Source of the DNA: Gordonia sediminis
GTDB lineage: Bacteria; Actinomycetota; Actinomycetes; Mycobacteriales; Mycobacteriaceae
Length of the DNA stretch: 64,000 nucleotides
Direction: 5' to 3'
NCBI GenBank assembly: GCA_004193205.1
Contig: RZUM01000008.1
Coordinates: 1 to 64,000, forward strand
The notes below the pieces were generated by a model. That model searched no databases. It had not been told where the DNA came from and saw only the letters and a program-made list of their open reading frames with translations. A program made the translations under genes and the position numbers. This document shows, piece by piece, positions 38,587 through 47,740 of the stretch (within the stretch, counting starts at the first letter, position 1; each line of letters starts with the position of its first letter).

Positions 38587-40191
38587 ATGACCGCAACCAT
38601 CAATCCGAGCAGCGATCTGACCACCGAGCCGCTGCGTTCTCGGCGCAACCACTGGAACAACCAGGTGCGTCGTCACGCCTTCATGACGCCGGACAAGCCG
38701 GCGCTGAAGTTCCTCGGTCAGGTCACCACGTGGAAGGAACTCGACGAGCGAACCCAGGCCTTCGCGGCGGCTCTGCATCGTCGGGGCGTCAAGTTCGGTG
38801 ACCGGGTCATGATGGTCCTGCTCAACCGCAGCGAGTACGTCGAGGCGGTGCTCGGTGCGAACCTGATCGGCGCCATCCCGGTGCCCGTGAACATCCGGAT
38901 GAGCCCGGCCGAGATCTCGTTCCTGGTGACCGACAGCGGCGCCCGGACGATCGTCACCGAGACGATGCTCGCCCCGCTCGCCGACGCCGTCAGCGCATCC
39001 ACCGGCGCGATCGACAACACGATCGTCGTCGGTGACACCACCAACGAGGCGCACCTTCGGTACGAGGATCTGATCGCCGAGGGCTCGGCCGACCTGCCGG
39101 AGGTCGACGTCCCCGAGGAGAGCGTCGCGCTCATCATGTACACCTCGGGCACCACCGGAAAGCCCAAGGGTGCCATGCTGACCCACACCAACCTGCAGGC
39201 GCAGGCGGTCACCTGTCTGCAGGCCCTGCAGACCAGTCGCGACGAGATCGGCGCGTGCGTGGCACCGATGTTCCACATTGCGGGCCTCGGCGCCATGACG
39301 CCCCTGTTCTACATGGGTGCACTGTCGGTGATCCATCCGCTCGGCGCCTTCGACCCCGACGACATGCTCGACATCCTTGAGCAGGAGGGCACCACGTCGA
39401 TCTTCCTGGTTCCGGCCCAGTGGCAGGCTGTCTGTGCTGCCCAGCAGGCGCGCCCGCGTGACCTGAAGCTGCGGGTGATCAGCTGGGGTGCGGCCCCGGC
39501 ATCCGACACCGTGCTGCGGGCGATGAACGAAACCTTCCCGGACGCCATCAACGTCGCAGTCTTCGGGCAGACCGAGATGTCGCCGATCACCTGCGTGCTC
39601 GAGGGCAAGGACGCGCTGCGCAAGCTCGGTTCGATCGGCAAGGTGGTGCCGTGTGTGACCGCACGCGTCGTCGACCCGGAGATGAACGACGTCAAGCCCG
39701 GCGAGGTCGGCGAGATCGTCTATCGCGGCCCGAACATGATGAAGGGCTACTGGCAGAACGCGCAGGGCACCGCCGATGCCTTCCACGGCGGCTGGTTCCA
39801 TTCCGGTGACCTCGTGCGCCAGGACGACGAGGGGTTCCTCTACGTCGTCGACCGCGCCAAGGACATGATCATCTCCGGCGGCGAGAACATCTACTGCGCC
39901 GAGGTGGAGAACGCCCTGTTCGGCCACGAGAAGATCGCCGAGGCCGCGATCATCGGTCGTGCCCATGAGAAGTGGGGCGAGGTGCCGGTCGCCGTCGTGG
40001 TGCTCGCTGCCGGTGTCGACGACCTCACCCTCGAAGAGCTCGAGCCCTACCTGAATGAGAACCTCGCTCGCTTCAAGCATCCGAAGGACCTCGTCATCGT
40101 CGAGGAGTTGCCCCGCAACGCAGGCGGCAAGGTCGTCAAGCCGACCCTGCGTTCGGCGTACGGCAGCAAGGATGCGGGTCTCGCGCACTGA
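38587..40191 (+). CDS. fadD5: Fatty-acid-CoA ligase FadD5
   Basis: 534-residue ANL adenylating enzyme that activates fatty acids to acyl-CoA. The ATP loop YTSGTTGKPKGAML, WGAAPASDTVL, FGQTEMSPITCVLEG, SGDLVR and the hinge DRAKDMIISGGENIY are all present, with the catalytic Lys in RNAGGKVVKPTLR. The start SRRNHWNNQVRRHA and many internal blocks follow mycobacterial FadD5, which sits at the head of mce1. ATG has AGGAGG upstream. A strong terminator follows. Confidence 0.92.
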   Translation: MTATINPSSDLTTEPLRSRRNHWNNQVRRHAFMTPDKPALKFLGQVTTWKELDERTQAFAAALHRRGVKFGDRVMMVLLNRSEYVEAVLGANLIGAIPVPVNIRMSPAEISFLVTDSGARTIVTETMLAPLADAVSASTGAIDNTIVVGDTTNEAHLRYEDLIAEGSADLPEVDVPEESVALIMYTSGTTGKPKGAMLTHTNLQAQAVTCLQALQTSRDEIGACVAPMFHIAGLGAMTPLFYMGALSVIHPLGAFDPDDMLDILEQEGTTSIFLVPAQWQAVCAAQQARPRDLKLRVISWGAAPASDTVLRAMNETFPDAINVAVFGQTEMSPITCVLEGKDALRKLGSIGKVVPCVTARVVDPEMNDVKPGEVGEIVYRGPNMMKGYWQNAQGTADAFHGGWFHSGDLVRQDDEGFLYVVDRAKDMIISGGENIYCAEVENALFGHEKIAEAAIIGRAHEKWGEVPVAVVVLAAGVDDLTLEELEPYLNENLARFKHPKDLVIVEELPRNAGGKVVKPTLRSAYGSKDAGLAH

Positions 40192-40206
40192 TTCGCTGAT
40201 TTCTCG

Positions 40207-40244
40207 AAACGGCGTGCACACGTTCTGCGTGTGCACGCCGTTTT
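40207..40244 (+). terminator. Terminator of the enoyl-CoA hydratase-fadD5 unit
   Basis: A perfect 16-bp stem (AAACGGCGTGCACACG and its complement) with a 5-base loop TTCTG, then TTTT. The T-tract follows in the fadD5 direction. Confidence 0.9.
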
Positions 40245-40392
40245 GCGTTGACGGCCACGCTGTGGCACATCTGAGAACCAACTAGAACACGTTCCATTTT
40301 TCCGCGAAAGTGACTAGGGTCTCTTCCAGGTATCGAGCGTCTGTGGGGGATCGATCCGTCCGATGACGCGTCCAATACGAGCGGAGGATGTC

Positions 40393-41523
40393 ATGAAGAC
40401 CAAGGGTGCCTTGTTGCGGGAGATCAACACGCCGTGGCAGATCGAGGAGATCGAGATCGGCGATCCCAAGGCCCACGAGATCAAGATCAGGATGGAAGCG
40501 GCCGGCATGTGCCACTCCGATCACCATCTCGTGACCGGTGGTATCCCGATGGCAGGCTTCCCCATCCTCGGCGGCCACGAGGGTGCCGGCATCGTGGCAC
40601 AGGTCGGTGAGGGGGTCACGGATTTCGAGGTCGGCGACCACGTCGTGCTGTCGTTCATCCCGTCATGCGGCAAGTGCCCGTCGTGCAGGGCGGGCCTGGC
40701 GAACCTGTGCGACTTCGGAGCCATGCTCCTGCAAGGGGAGGCGGTCTCGGACAACACTTTCCGCATACATACGACGAAGGGCGAACCGGTCTACCCGATG
40801 ACCCTGCTCGGCACGTTCGCACCGTACATGGTCGTGCACGAGGCCTCGGCGGTGAAGATCGACGAATCGATCCCCTTCGAGGTCGCCGCCCTCGTCGGCT
40901 GTGGCGTGCCGACCGGGTACGGGTCGTCGACCCGCAGCGGCAACGTCCGGCCCGGGGAGGACGTCGCCATCGTCGGGGTCGGTGGCGTGGGTACCGCAGC
41001 CCTGCAGGGTGCGGTGATCTCGGGTGCGCGCAACGTCTTCGCGATCGATCCGGTCGAGTGGAAGCGTGAGCAGGCCATGAAGTTCGGCGCCACCCACGCG
41101 TTCGCCTCGGTCGAGGAGGCGGGAATGTCGATCGCCGAGATAACGCAGGGGCACATGTGTCACAAGGTGATCGTCACCGTCGGCGAGGTGCACGGCCGTG
41201 ACGTCGATTCCTGGATGGGGATCACCGCCAAGGCCGGCACGTGCGTGCTGACCGGCATGGGCAACATGATGGACACCGAGGTCACCCTCAACCTCGCGAT
41301 GCTCACGCTGTTGCAGAAGAACCTGCAGGGCACCATCTTCGGCGGCGCCAACCCCAAGCTCGACATCCCGCAGCTGCTGTCGATGTACAAGATGGGAAAA
41401 CTGAACATCGACGACATGATCACTCGCCAGTACCGGCTCGACCAGGTCAACGAGGGCTACCGGGACATGCTCGAAGGACGCAACATCCGCGGCGTGATCC
41501 GCTACACGGACGACGATCACTGA
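40393..41523 (+). CDS. NDMA-dependent zinc alcohol dehydrogenase (AdhE1-like)
   Basis: 376-residue medium-chain dehydrogenase. Catalytic zinc ligands are GMCHSDHH (Cys) and GGHEGAGIV (His/Glu); structural zinc cysteines are SCGKCPSCRAGLANLC; the NAD fold has VGVGGVGTAALQG. The family (TIGR03989-type) holds NAD tightly and is linked with mycofactocin or NDMA as electron acceptor. The ATG is preceded by GGAGGATGTC. Nearness to fadD5 matches Rv0162c-Rv0166 of M. tuberculosis. No mycofactocin genes are in the window. Confidence 0.91.
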   Translation: MKTKGALLREINTPWQIEEIEIGDPKAHEIKIRMEAAGMCHSDHHLVTGGIPMAGFPILGGHEGAGIVAQVGEGVTDFEVGDHVVLSFIPSCGKCPSCRAGLANLCDFGAMLLQGEAVSDNTFRIHTTKGEPVYPMTLLGTFAPYMVVHEASAVKIDESIPFEVAALVGCGVPTGYGSSTRSGNVRPGEDVAIVGVGGVGTAALQGAVISGARNVFAIDPVEWKREQAMKFGATHAFASVEEAGMSIAEITQGHMCHKVIVTVGEVHGRDVDSWMGITAKAGTCVLTGMGNMMDTEVTLNLAMLTLLQKNLQGTIFGGANPKLDIPQLLSMYKMGKLNIDDMITRQYRLDQVNEGYRDMLEGRNIRGVIRYTDDDH

Positions 41524-41558
41524 CCCACCGTCGGCGCGTGTGTCGGTAGGGTGACGTG

Positions 41559-42380
41559 ATGTCCCCTCTAGCTGCGCTGGCCGACTGGCCGGTCGACACC
41601 GTGTCGGCCGCGATCATCACCCGAGGTGGGGTCGTCGAGGACTTCGGTGACCCCACTCGTGTCTTCGAGCTCGCCTCGGTCACCAAACTGCTGGTGGCCG
41701 AGGCGGTTCTGATCGCGACGGAGGAGGGGGCCGTCGAACTCGACGACCCCGCGGGCCCGCCCGGGGCCACCATCGCGCACTTGCTCGCCCACGGGTCGGG
41801 CCTGGCCTTCGACAGTCGCGACGTCAAGGCCCCCGTCGGCACCCAGCGCATCTACTCCAGCGCCGGATTCGAGATCCTCGCCGAGACCGTCGAGTCGGCC
41901 ACCGACATCGCGTTCGGGGACTACCTTCGTCAGGCCGTGTGCGAACCGCTGGGGATGAGCTCGACGGTGCTGGCGGGTCCCGCCGGACATGGCGCGCGGT
42001 CGTCGGTTGCGGACCTGGGCGCCTTCGCGGGCGAACTGCTGTCGCCGTCGTTGCTCTCGCCCCAGCTGGCCGCCGACGCATCGTCGGTGCAGTTTCCCGG
42101 TCTCGATGGGTTCGTCCCCGGGTACGGCAAGCATCGCCCCAACGACTGGGGGCTCGGCTTCGAGATCCGGTCGGCCAAGCGCCCGCACTGGACCGGTACG
42201 CACAATTCGCCGAGGACCTTCGGGCACTTCGGTCAGAGCGGGACGTTCCTGTGGGTGGACCCGGATCTCGGGGCCGCCTGCGTGGTTCTCACCGATCGTG
42301 CCTTCGGTTCGTGGGCAAAGCCATTGTGGAGCGAGTTCAACGACACGGTGGTCGCGAGCCTCGGCGGGCCAGAAAACTGA
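41559..42380 (+). CDS. Serine beta-lactamase-like hydrolase
   Basis: 273 residues of the class C beta-lactamase/esterase fold. The nucleophile is in the SxxK motif ASVTKLL (about 41-47) and the tyrosine motif is probably YSSAGFE. The late HFGQSGTF segment replaces KTG. There is no signal peptide, so a cytoplasmic esterase or peptidase role is more likely than beta-lactam resistance. GTG two codons earlier is also possible. Confidence 0.82.
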   Translation: MSPLAALADWPVDTVSAAIITRGGVVEDFGDPTRVFELASVTKLLVAEAVLIATEEGAVELDDPAGPPGATIAHLLAHGSGLAFDSRDVKAPVGTQRIYSSAGFEILAETVESATDIAFGDYLRQAVCEPLGMSSTVLAGPAGHGARSSVADLGAFAGELLSPSLLSPQLAADASSVQFPGLDGFVPGYGKHRPNDWGLGFEIRSAKRPHWTGTHNSPRTFGHFGQSGTFLWVDPDLGAACVVLTDRAFGSWAKPLWSEFNDTVVASLGGPEN

Positions 42381-42505
42381 GAATTCACTTTCGTTACTGG
42401 CGCAACACGCGCAACATGAGGCACAATTAATCACAAGTGTGTGATATCCGGTTCCGAGAGGTGTGTTGGGGAAGACGTTCCTCGTCGAAACCGGAGGTGA
42501 AAAAG

Positions 42506-43024
42506 GTGCGCAATCTGAATCAGTTTGCGGACATGACGACAGGAGTGGTGTACATCCACTCGGCGCCGGTGGCGCTGTGCCCGCACGTCGAGTGGGCTCT
42601 GTCGTCGACCCTGAATGCGCGGGCCAACCTGAAGTGGTCCGCGCAAGAGGCCGACCCCGGGTTGCAGCGTGCCACCGTCGACTGGGCCGGCCCGGTCGGC
42701 ACTGCCGCGCGCCTCGTGACGGCGCTGCGGGAGTGGTCGGCCCTGCGCTTCGAGGTGACCGAGAACGCCAGCGACGGCGTCGACGGTGAACGGTTCAGCT
42801 ATGTGCCCGGTCTCGGGCTGTGGCGTGGATCGACGAGTGCCAACGGCGACGTGATCATCGGGGAGTTGCAGTTGCGCGCGATGATCGAGTCTCAGCCCGA
42901 CAGTGCCGGACTGGCCGGCGAGATCGAGGCCGCCCTCGGCACCGCTTGGGACGACGCGCTCGAGCCCTACCGCATGGGCGGCGCGGGGGCCGAGGTCACC
43001 TGGCTACAACAGCGAGTTGGTTAG
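42506..43024 (+). CDS. DUF3145 family protein
   Basis: 172 residues. NQFADMTTGVVYIHSAP and ALCPHVEWALSSTLNA identify DUF3145, an actinobacterial family of unknown function. A GTG start is chosen with GGAGG 8 bases upstream. The upstream region (ACAATTAATCACAAG) is AT-rich and may hold a promoter. The protein has no membrane segment. Confidence 0.86.
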   Translation: MRNLNQFADMTTGVVYIHSAPVALCPHVEWALSSTLNARANLKWSAQEADPGLQRATVDWAGPVGTAARLVTALREWSALRFEVTENASDGVDGERFSYVPGLGLWRGSTSANGDVIIGELQLRAMIESQPDSAGLAGEIEAALGTAWDDALEPYRMGGAGAEVTWLQQRVG

Positions 43025-43117
43025 TTCCGCCGCACGCTACCCGCTGATCGGTGGCATGCCCAACCCTTCTGCTGATCAGTGTCCCGTCCTACCCGCTGAT
43101 CAGTGTCCGCCCTACCG

Positions 43118-43219
43118 CTGATCGAGTAGCGGCGAACGGAGTGAGTCGCGTATCGAGATCACTTGTGTGGCGGGTGATCTCGATACGCCCTTCGCTGGCG
43201 CTTCGGGCTACTCGATCAG
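43118..43219. repeat. 102-bp palindromic repeat, family A, copy 1
   Basis: Begins CTGATCGAGTAGC and ends with its exact complement GCTACTCGATCAG (13-bp arms). Inside, CGTATCGAGATCAC pairs with GTGATCTCGATACG around a short loop. A non-pairing core GCGAACGGAGTGAG / CCTTCGCTGGCGCTTCGGG lies between. Copy 2 at 43290 differs by only one base that I noticed (CACTTGTG versus CACGTGTG). Confidence 0.88.
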
Positions 43220-43289
43220 CGGTTGGGGGGCGCGTGGTGTTGATCAGCGGGGTGGGCGCGGCTCGCGGATCGGTGGCCTGCCTTATCCG

Positions 43290-43391
43290 CTGATCGAGTA
43301 GCGGCGAACGGAGTGAGTCGCGTATCGAGATCACGTGTGTGGCGGGTGATCTCGATACGCCCTTCGCTGGCGCTTCGGGCTACTCGATCAG
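43290..43391. repeat. 102-bp palindromic repeat, family A, copy 2
   Basis: Direct repeat of copy 1 with the same length, arms and inner stem; spacing between copies is 70 bp. Confidence 0.88.
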
Positions 43392-43460
43392 CGGGTAGGG
43401 GGCGCGGGCTACTCGATCAGCGGTGGGGTGGGGTGCGCGGGCTGGTTGGTCAGCGGGCGG

Positions 43461-44903
43461 TCACAGGGGGATGTTCTTGTGGCGGCCCCGTCGTGCGGGT
43501 GCCGCGGCGAGGGCCTCGGCGATCCGGCTGCGCGTGGTGGCCGGATCGATGACGTCGTCGACGACGCCGATCGACTGGGCCCGCCCGACGCCGCCGGCGA
43601 TGGCCTCGTGTTCGGCGGCGAGGCGTTCGTGCAGCGCCTCGCGCTCGTCGTCGGGGGCGGCGGCCAGGGCCTTCTTGTGCAGGATGCCCACGGCGGCCTT
43701 GGCGCCCATCACGGCCACTTCGGAACCGGGCCAGGCGAACACCGCGGTGGCGCCGAGGGCACGTGAGTTCATCGCGATGTAGGCGCCGCCGTAGATCTTG
43801 CGGGTCACCAGTGTGACCCGGGGGACCGTGCACTCGGCGAACGCGTGAAGCAGTTTGGCGCCCCGACGCACCACGCCGTTCCACTCCTGGCCGACACCCG
43901 GCAGATACCCCGGCACGTCGGTGAGGACCACCAGCGGAACTCCGAAGGCGTCGCACAGCCGGACGAACCGGGACGCTTTCTCGGCGCTCTCGGAGTTGAG
44001 GCAGCCGCCCATGCGTAGGGGATTGTTGGCGATGACGCCGACGCTGCGGCCGGCCAGGCGGCCGAATCCGATGACGATGTTCGGCGCCCACTTCGCCTGC
44101 AGCTCTTCGAAAGTCGAGATCTCGGTCTCGCCGTCAGAAGCGAGTTGTGTGTCGAGCAGCTGCTCGACGATGGGGTGTACGTCGTAGGCACGCCGATTCG
44201 ACTCGGGCAACAGGGCTTTGAGGTCGCGGTCGCCGGCCTCGGCGAGTTCCCGATCGATCACACCCTGCCGGGAGAACGTCGACACCAGTCGCCGTGCCCG
44301 CCAGTAGGCGTCGGGTTCGGAGTCGGCGACGATGTGGCACACGCCCGACTTCTTGCCGTGCGTGACCGGTCCGCCGAGTGACTCCATGTCGACGTCCTCA
44401 CCGGTCACGCTCTTGACGACGTCGGGCCCGGTGACGAACACGCGGCCCGCGGGAGCCATGATGACCACGTCGGTGAGGGCCGGACCGTATGCGGCGCCGC
44501 CGGCGGCGAAGCCGACGACGACGGAGATCTGCGGGACGTACCCGGAGGCCCGCACCATCGCCTCGAAGACCCCGCCGACCGCATGGAGCGCTTCGACGCC
44601 TTCGGCGAGTCGGGCACCACCGGAATGCCAGATGCCGACCACCGGGGCCTGCTCGACGATCGCGGTGTCGATCGCGTTGACGATGTGGGCACAACCCACC
44701 ACACCCATGGCACCGCCCATCACGGTGCCATCGGTGCAGTAGGAGACGGTAGGAACGCCGTTGACCGATCCGATCGCGGCGAGCACCCCGGACTTGTCCC
44801 GTGCGTGCAGGAGCGACATCGACCCTTCGTCGAAGAAGTTGGTCAATCGCAACAGCGGATCGCGGGGATCCGTTGCTTCCTCACGGCCGGGGATGGGAGC
44901 CAC
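43461..44903 (-). CDS. accD6: Acyl-CoA carboxylase carboxyltransferase subunit (AccD6)
   Basis: Beta (carboxyltransferase) subunit that makes malonyl-CoA for fatty-acid and mycolate synthesis with a biotinylated alpha subunit encoded elsewhere. 480 residues with the N- and C-terminal crotonase-like halves: WHSGGARLAEGVEAL, VVGFAAGGAAYGPAL and VFVTGPDVVKSVTGE, then VLTDVPGYLPGVGQE and RKIYGGAYIAMNSR. Last gene of the FAS-II operon, as in M. tuberculosis. A GTG start is used; the nearest AGGAG is about 15 bases away. Confidence 0.94.
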   Translation of the reverse strand: MAPIPGREEATDPRDPLLRLTNFFDEGSMSLLHARDKSGVLAAIGSVNGVPTVSYCTDGTVMGGAMGVVGCAHIVNAIDTAIVEQAPVVGIWHSGGARLAEGVEALHAVGGVFEAMVRASGYVPQISVVVGFAAGGAAYGPALTDVVIMAPAGRVFVTGPDVVKSVTGEDVDMESLGGPVTHGKKSGVCHIVADSEPDAYWRARRLVSTFSRQGVIDRELAEAGDRDLKALLPESNRRAYDVHPIVEQLLDTQLASDGETEISTFEELQAKWAPNIVIGFGRLAGRSVGVIANNPLRMGGCLNSESAEKASRFVRLCDAFGVPLVVLTDVPGYLPGVGQEWNGVVRRGAKLLHAFAECTVPRVTLVTRKIYGGAYIAMNSRALGATAVFAWPGSEVAVMGAKAAVGILHKKALAAAPDDEREALHERLAAEHEAIAGGVGRAQSIGVVDDVIDPATTRSRIAEALAAAPARRGRHKNIPL

Positions 44904-44939
44904 GGTGGTAATCGTTGTCTCCTGCGGTGTCGTGTTGCC

Positions 44940-46211
44940 TCAGTAGCGACCGATGGCGAGTGCGACGTTGTGCCCACCGAATCCGAACGAGTTGTTCAAC
45001 GCGTAGTCGATCTGCCCGTGGCGGGCTTCACCGTGTACGACGTCGAGATCGCATTCGGGGTCCTGGTTCTCCAGGTTGAGCGTGGGCGGGATGACGCCTT
45101 CTTCGACGCTCTTGATGGTCAGCACCGACTCCAGCGCCCCGACCGCGCCGATGGAGTGACCGAGCGCCGACTTGGGTGCGTACACCGCCGCGTGCTGACC
45201 GATGGCGGCGTTGATGCCGGCGGCCTCTGCCGTGTCGCCGATGGGGGTCGACGTCGCATGCGCGTTGATGTGGGTGATGTCGGCCTTGGTAAGACCGGCG
45301 GTCTGGATGGCGCGGGTCATCGCCCGTGCGTTGCCCTGACCGCTGGGGTCCGGGGCCACCAGATGGAAACCGTCGGAGGTGATACCCGCTCCCAGCACCC
45401 GGGCGTGGATGTGGGCGCCGCGTGCCTTGGCGTGCTCCTCACGCTCGAGGATCAACATGGCCGCGGCCTCGCCGAAGACGAATCCGTCGCGGTCCTTGTC
45501 GAACGGACGCGATGCGCCGGCCGGGTCGTCGTTACGCGTGCTCATCGCCCGCATCATCGAGAAGGCCGCGATCGGGATCGCATCGATATGCCCCTCGACG
45601 CCACCGGTGACGACCATGTCGGCGTCACCCATGACGATGTGCCGCCACGCGTGGGCAATGGCCTCGGCGCCCGACGAACACGCGGACACGGGGGTGATCA
45701 CGCCGGCGCGCGCGCCGACGTTGAGTCCGACGACTGCGGCCGGGCCGTTCGGCATGGCCATCGACACCGCGAGAGGGGAGACCTTGCGGTAGTTGCCCGA
45801 CTCCTCCATCGCCTTGACCGCGTCGACCATCGCGTCGCCGCCGCCCTGCCCGGTACCCAGGACCACCGCGAGACGGTCCGGGTCGACCTCGGGTTCGCCC
45901 GCGTGCGCCCACAGCCGCTTGCTCATGACATGCGCGATCCGCTCGACGTAGGCCATCCGGCGTGCCTCGACACGCGTGACCTCATCGGCGGGATCGGCCA
46001 GCAGACGCCCGCCGATGCGGCAGGGCAGCTCACCGTACTTCGTGACGAAATCGTCGGTCAGCTCACGGATACCGGTCTTGCCGTCCAGCAGTCCCTGCCA
46101 AGTGGAGTCGAGGTCGACGCCGAGAGAGGTGGTGGCCACCATGGAGGTGACCACCACGCTCGGGAAGTTCCCGCCCAGAGTGGAGTATTCGCGAAGGGAC
46201 GGGGAACTCAT
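44940..46211 (-). CDS. kasA: Beta-ketoacyl-ACP synthase (KasA/KasB type)
   Basis: FAS-II elongating condensing enzyme that extends acyl-AcpM for meromycolate synthesis. 423 residues with catalytic Cys in SACSSGAEA and the two His in [11 protein letters not shown] and [17 protein letters not shown] is near the C-terminus. Only one KAS gene lies between acpM and accD6, whereas M. tuberculosis has kasA and kasB. Start overlaps the acpM stop. Confidence 0.94.
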   Translation of the reverse strand: MSSPSLREYSTLGGNFPSVVVTSMVATTSLGVDLDSTWQGLLDGKTGIRELTDDFVTKYGELPCRIGGRLLADPADEVTRVEARRMAYVERIAHVMSKRLWAHAGEPEVDPDRLAVVLGTGQGGGDAMVDAVKAMEESGNYRKVSPLAVSMAMPNGPAAVVGLNVGARAGVITPVSACSSGAEAIAHAWRHIVMGDADMVVTGGVEGHIDAIPIAAFSMMRAMSTRNDDPAGASRPFDKDRDGFVFGEAAAMLILEREEHAKARGAHIHARVLGAGITSDGFHLVAPDPSGQGNARAMTRAIQTAGLTKADITHINAHATSTPIGDTAEAAGINAAIGQHAAVYAPKSALGHSIGAVGALESVLTIKSVEEGVIPPTLNLENQDPECDLDVVHGEARHGQIDYALNNSFGFGGHNVALAIGRY

Positions 46212-46513
46212 CAGTTCTGGTCTGCCTCGACCTGGGCCTTGATGGCGGCCGCAGCCTCGGGGTTCTCGGCCTCGAGCTTCTGGATGTACGCGACGGCGTC
46301 ACCCACGGTGCGCAGACCGGCGAGATCCTCATCGGGGATCTTGACGCCGTACTTGTCCTCGGTCTGCACGGCGATCTCCACCATCGAGAGCGAGTCGATG
46401 TCGAGATCATCGACGAACGACTTCTCCATGGTCACCTCGGACGGCTCGATGCCGGTGACTTCCTCGATGATTTCGGCGATACCGGCGATGAGTTGTTCCT
46501 GGGTGGCAGCCAC
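46211..46513 (-). CDS. acpM: Meromycolate extension acyl carrier protein AcpM
   Basis: 100-residue ACP carrying the growing chain on phosphopantetheine attached to Ser in DLDIDSLSM. The C-terminal extension ([18 protein letters not shown]) beyond a standard ACP marks the AcpM type. It is between fabD and the KAS gene and overlaps the latter (ATGA). Confidence 0.96.
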   Translation of the reverse strand: MAATQEQLIAGIAEIIEEVTGIEPSEVTMEKSFVDDLDIDSLSMVEIAVQTEDKYGVKIPDEDLAGLRTVGDAVAYIQKLEAENPEAAAAIKAQVEADQN

Positions 46514-46637
46514 TGTGTGGATCCCTTCTCGTTCTGATTTTCTCTATCCGGAGCACACGCGGCACCGTGGCCGGCGCATGCTTGGACGACCGGGGTAAGT
46601 CCGGTCTTCCGGGGGTCGCGGCGTAGCGCCGCGACCG

Positions 46638-47546
46638 CTATCCAAGTTCGTTGATGCTGTCGATGTCGTCGGGTGTCTTCAGCGCCAGCGTGGGCGTCCC
46701 CTTCAACTCGCGCTTCGCGATGCCGACGAGCGTTCCGGCGGGCGGAAGTTCGACGACGGCGGAGGCGGACTGTTCGCGCATGTATTGCGAGCAGAGATCC
46801 CAGCGCACGGGTTTCGTCACCTGTGCCACTAGTTTCTTCAGTGCATCGGCGCCATTCGTTACAGGCTGCCCGTCGGAGTTCGACAGGAGCGTGCGCGTCG
46901 GCTCGGCCGGCGTGATCTTGGCGGCGGCCGCAGCGACCGCATCCTGCGCGGGGGCCATGAAGTCGGTGTGGAAGGCGCCTGCGACCGCGAGCTTGCGGGT
47001 GCGGGCCTTCTCCGGTGGGTTGGCGATGAGCTCGTCGATGGCCTCGACCTTGCCGGCCGCGACGATCTGGCCCGCCGCATTGCGGTTGGCCGGAACCAGA
47101 TCGAGCTCGGCGAGCCGCGCGAGTACCGCGGCCTCGTCCCCGCCGAGGACCGCCGCCATGGTGGTCGGCTGCAGGGCGCAGGCCTTGGCCATCTCGGCGC
47201 CGCGCACGCCGGCCAGCGTCACGGCCTCATCGGCGCTGATCACTCCGGTGATCGCGGCCGCGGCAAGTTCGCCGACGGAATGGCCCGCGACGACGACGTC
47301 GTCGCTCAGCGTGATCCGCTTGCTGAGCTCGTCAAAGGCGAGCAGGGCGGTCGCGACCACCAGCGGCTGGGTCACCGCGGTGTCGGTGATCTCTTCCGCG
47401 GTGGCGGTGGTGCCGAGGCGTTCGAGGTCGAGGCGGGTCAGCTTCGACCAGACGGCGAGTTGATCGCGTGCGCCGGCGAGCTCGAGCCATGGGACGAGCA
47501 TGCCGGGAGTCTGGGAGCCCTGGCCGGGCGCGAGGATCTGTAGCAC
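46638..47546 (-). CDS. fabD: Malonyl-CoA:ACP transacylase FabD
   Basis: Transfers malonate from CoA to AcpM. About 302 residues with LAPGQGSQTPGM at the start, nucleophile Ser in VAGHSVGELAAAA, Arg in LAGVRGAEM and catalytic His in AGAFHTDFM. The GTG giving LQILAPGQGSQ is chosen by comparison with the family; another GTG 15 bases upstream is possible, and neither has a strong ribosome-binding site. First gene of the FAS-II operon. Confidence 0.93.
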   Translation of the reverse strand: MLQILAPGQGSQTPGMLVPWLELAGARDQLAVWSKLTRLDLERLGTTATAEEITDTAVTQPLVVATALLAFDELSKRITLSDDVVVAGHSVGELAAAAITGVISADEAVTLAGVRGAEMAKACALQPTTMAAVLGGDEAAVLARLAELDLVPANRNAAGQIVAAGKVEAIDELIANPPEKARTRKLAVAGAFHTDFMAPAQDAVAAAAAKITPAEPTRTLLSNSDGQPVTNGADALKKLVAQVTKPVRWDLCSQYMREQSASAVVELPPAGTLVGIAKRELKGTPTLALKTPDDIDSINELG

Positions 47547-47611
47547 GTGACCAGAGAACACCGTCCGGACCCGATTTGTGGGTGTTGAGGAGCATGAACC
47601 TTACGGCGCAC

Positions 47612-47632
47612 TTTTGTAGGGTTCCCACAAAG
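47612..47632. promoter_or_regulatory. Inverted repeat upstream of fabD, candidate MabR site
   Basis: TTTTGT and ACAAAG face each other across 9 bases, about 65 bp upstream of fabD, in an AT-rich patch. MabR-type regulators bind upstream of fabD, so this is a candidate operator; I cannot verify the consensus. Confidence 0.42.
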
Positions 47633-47740
47633 TTGATCGAAGGAGCATCTGGTTCGTCATCAGTTCGAGATCCGTTACAAAACCGTGTCCACCCCGGTTT
47701 ATCAGGGAAAACTCGGATTTCGGGGTGTGACACATGTGAT

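Larger units (their letters stand above)
43025..43460. other. Intergenic repeat region between DUF3145 gene and accD6
   Basis: No credible gene. It holds two complete 102-bp palindromes listed separately, several short CTGATCAG-type fragments before them and a truncated arm (GGGCTACTCGATCAGCGG) after them. The region separates convergent genes and may end both transcripts. Confidence 0.7.

Noticed and set aside
38128-40281. 717-codon open frame antisense to fadD5
   Set aside because: Shadow of the FadD5 and enoyl-CoA hydratase genes; no start signal or domain.
43118-43391. CRISPR array
   Set aside because: Only two copies, each 102 bp and palindromic, with no regular short spacers and no cas genes.
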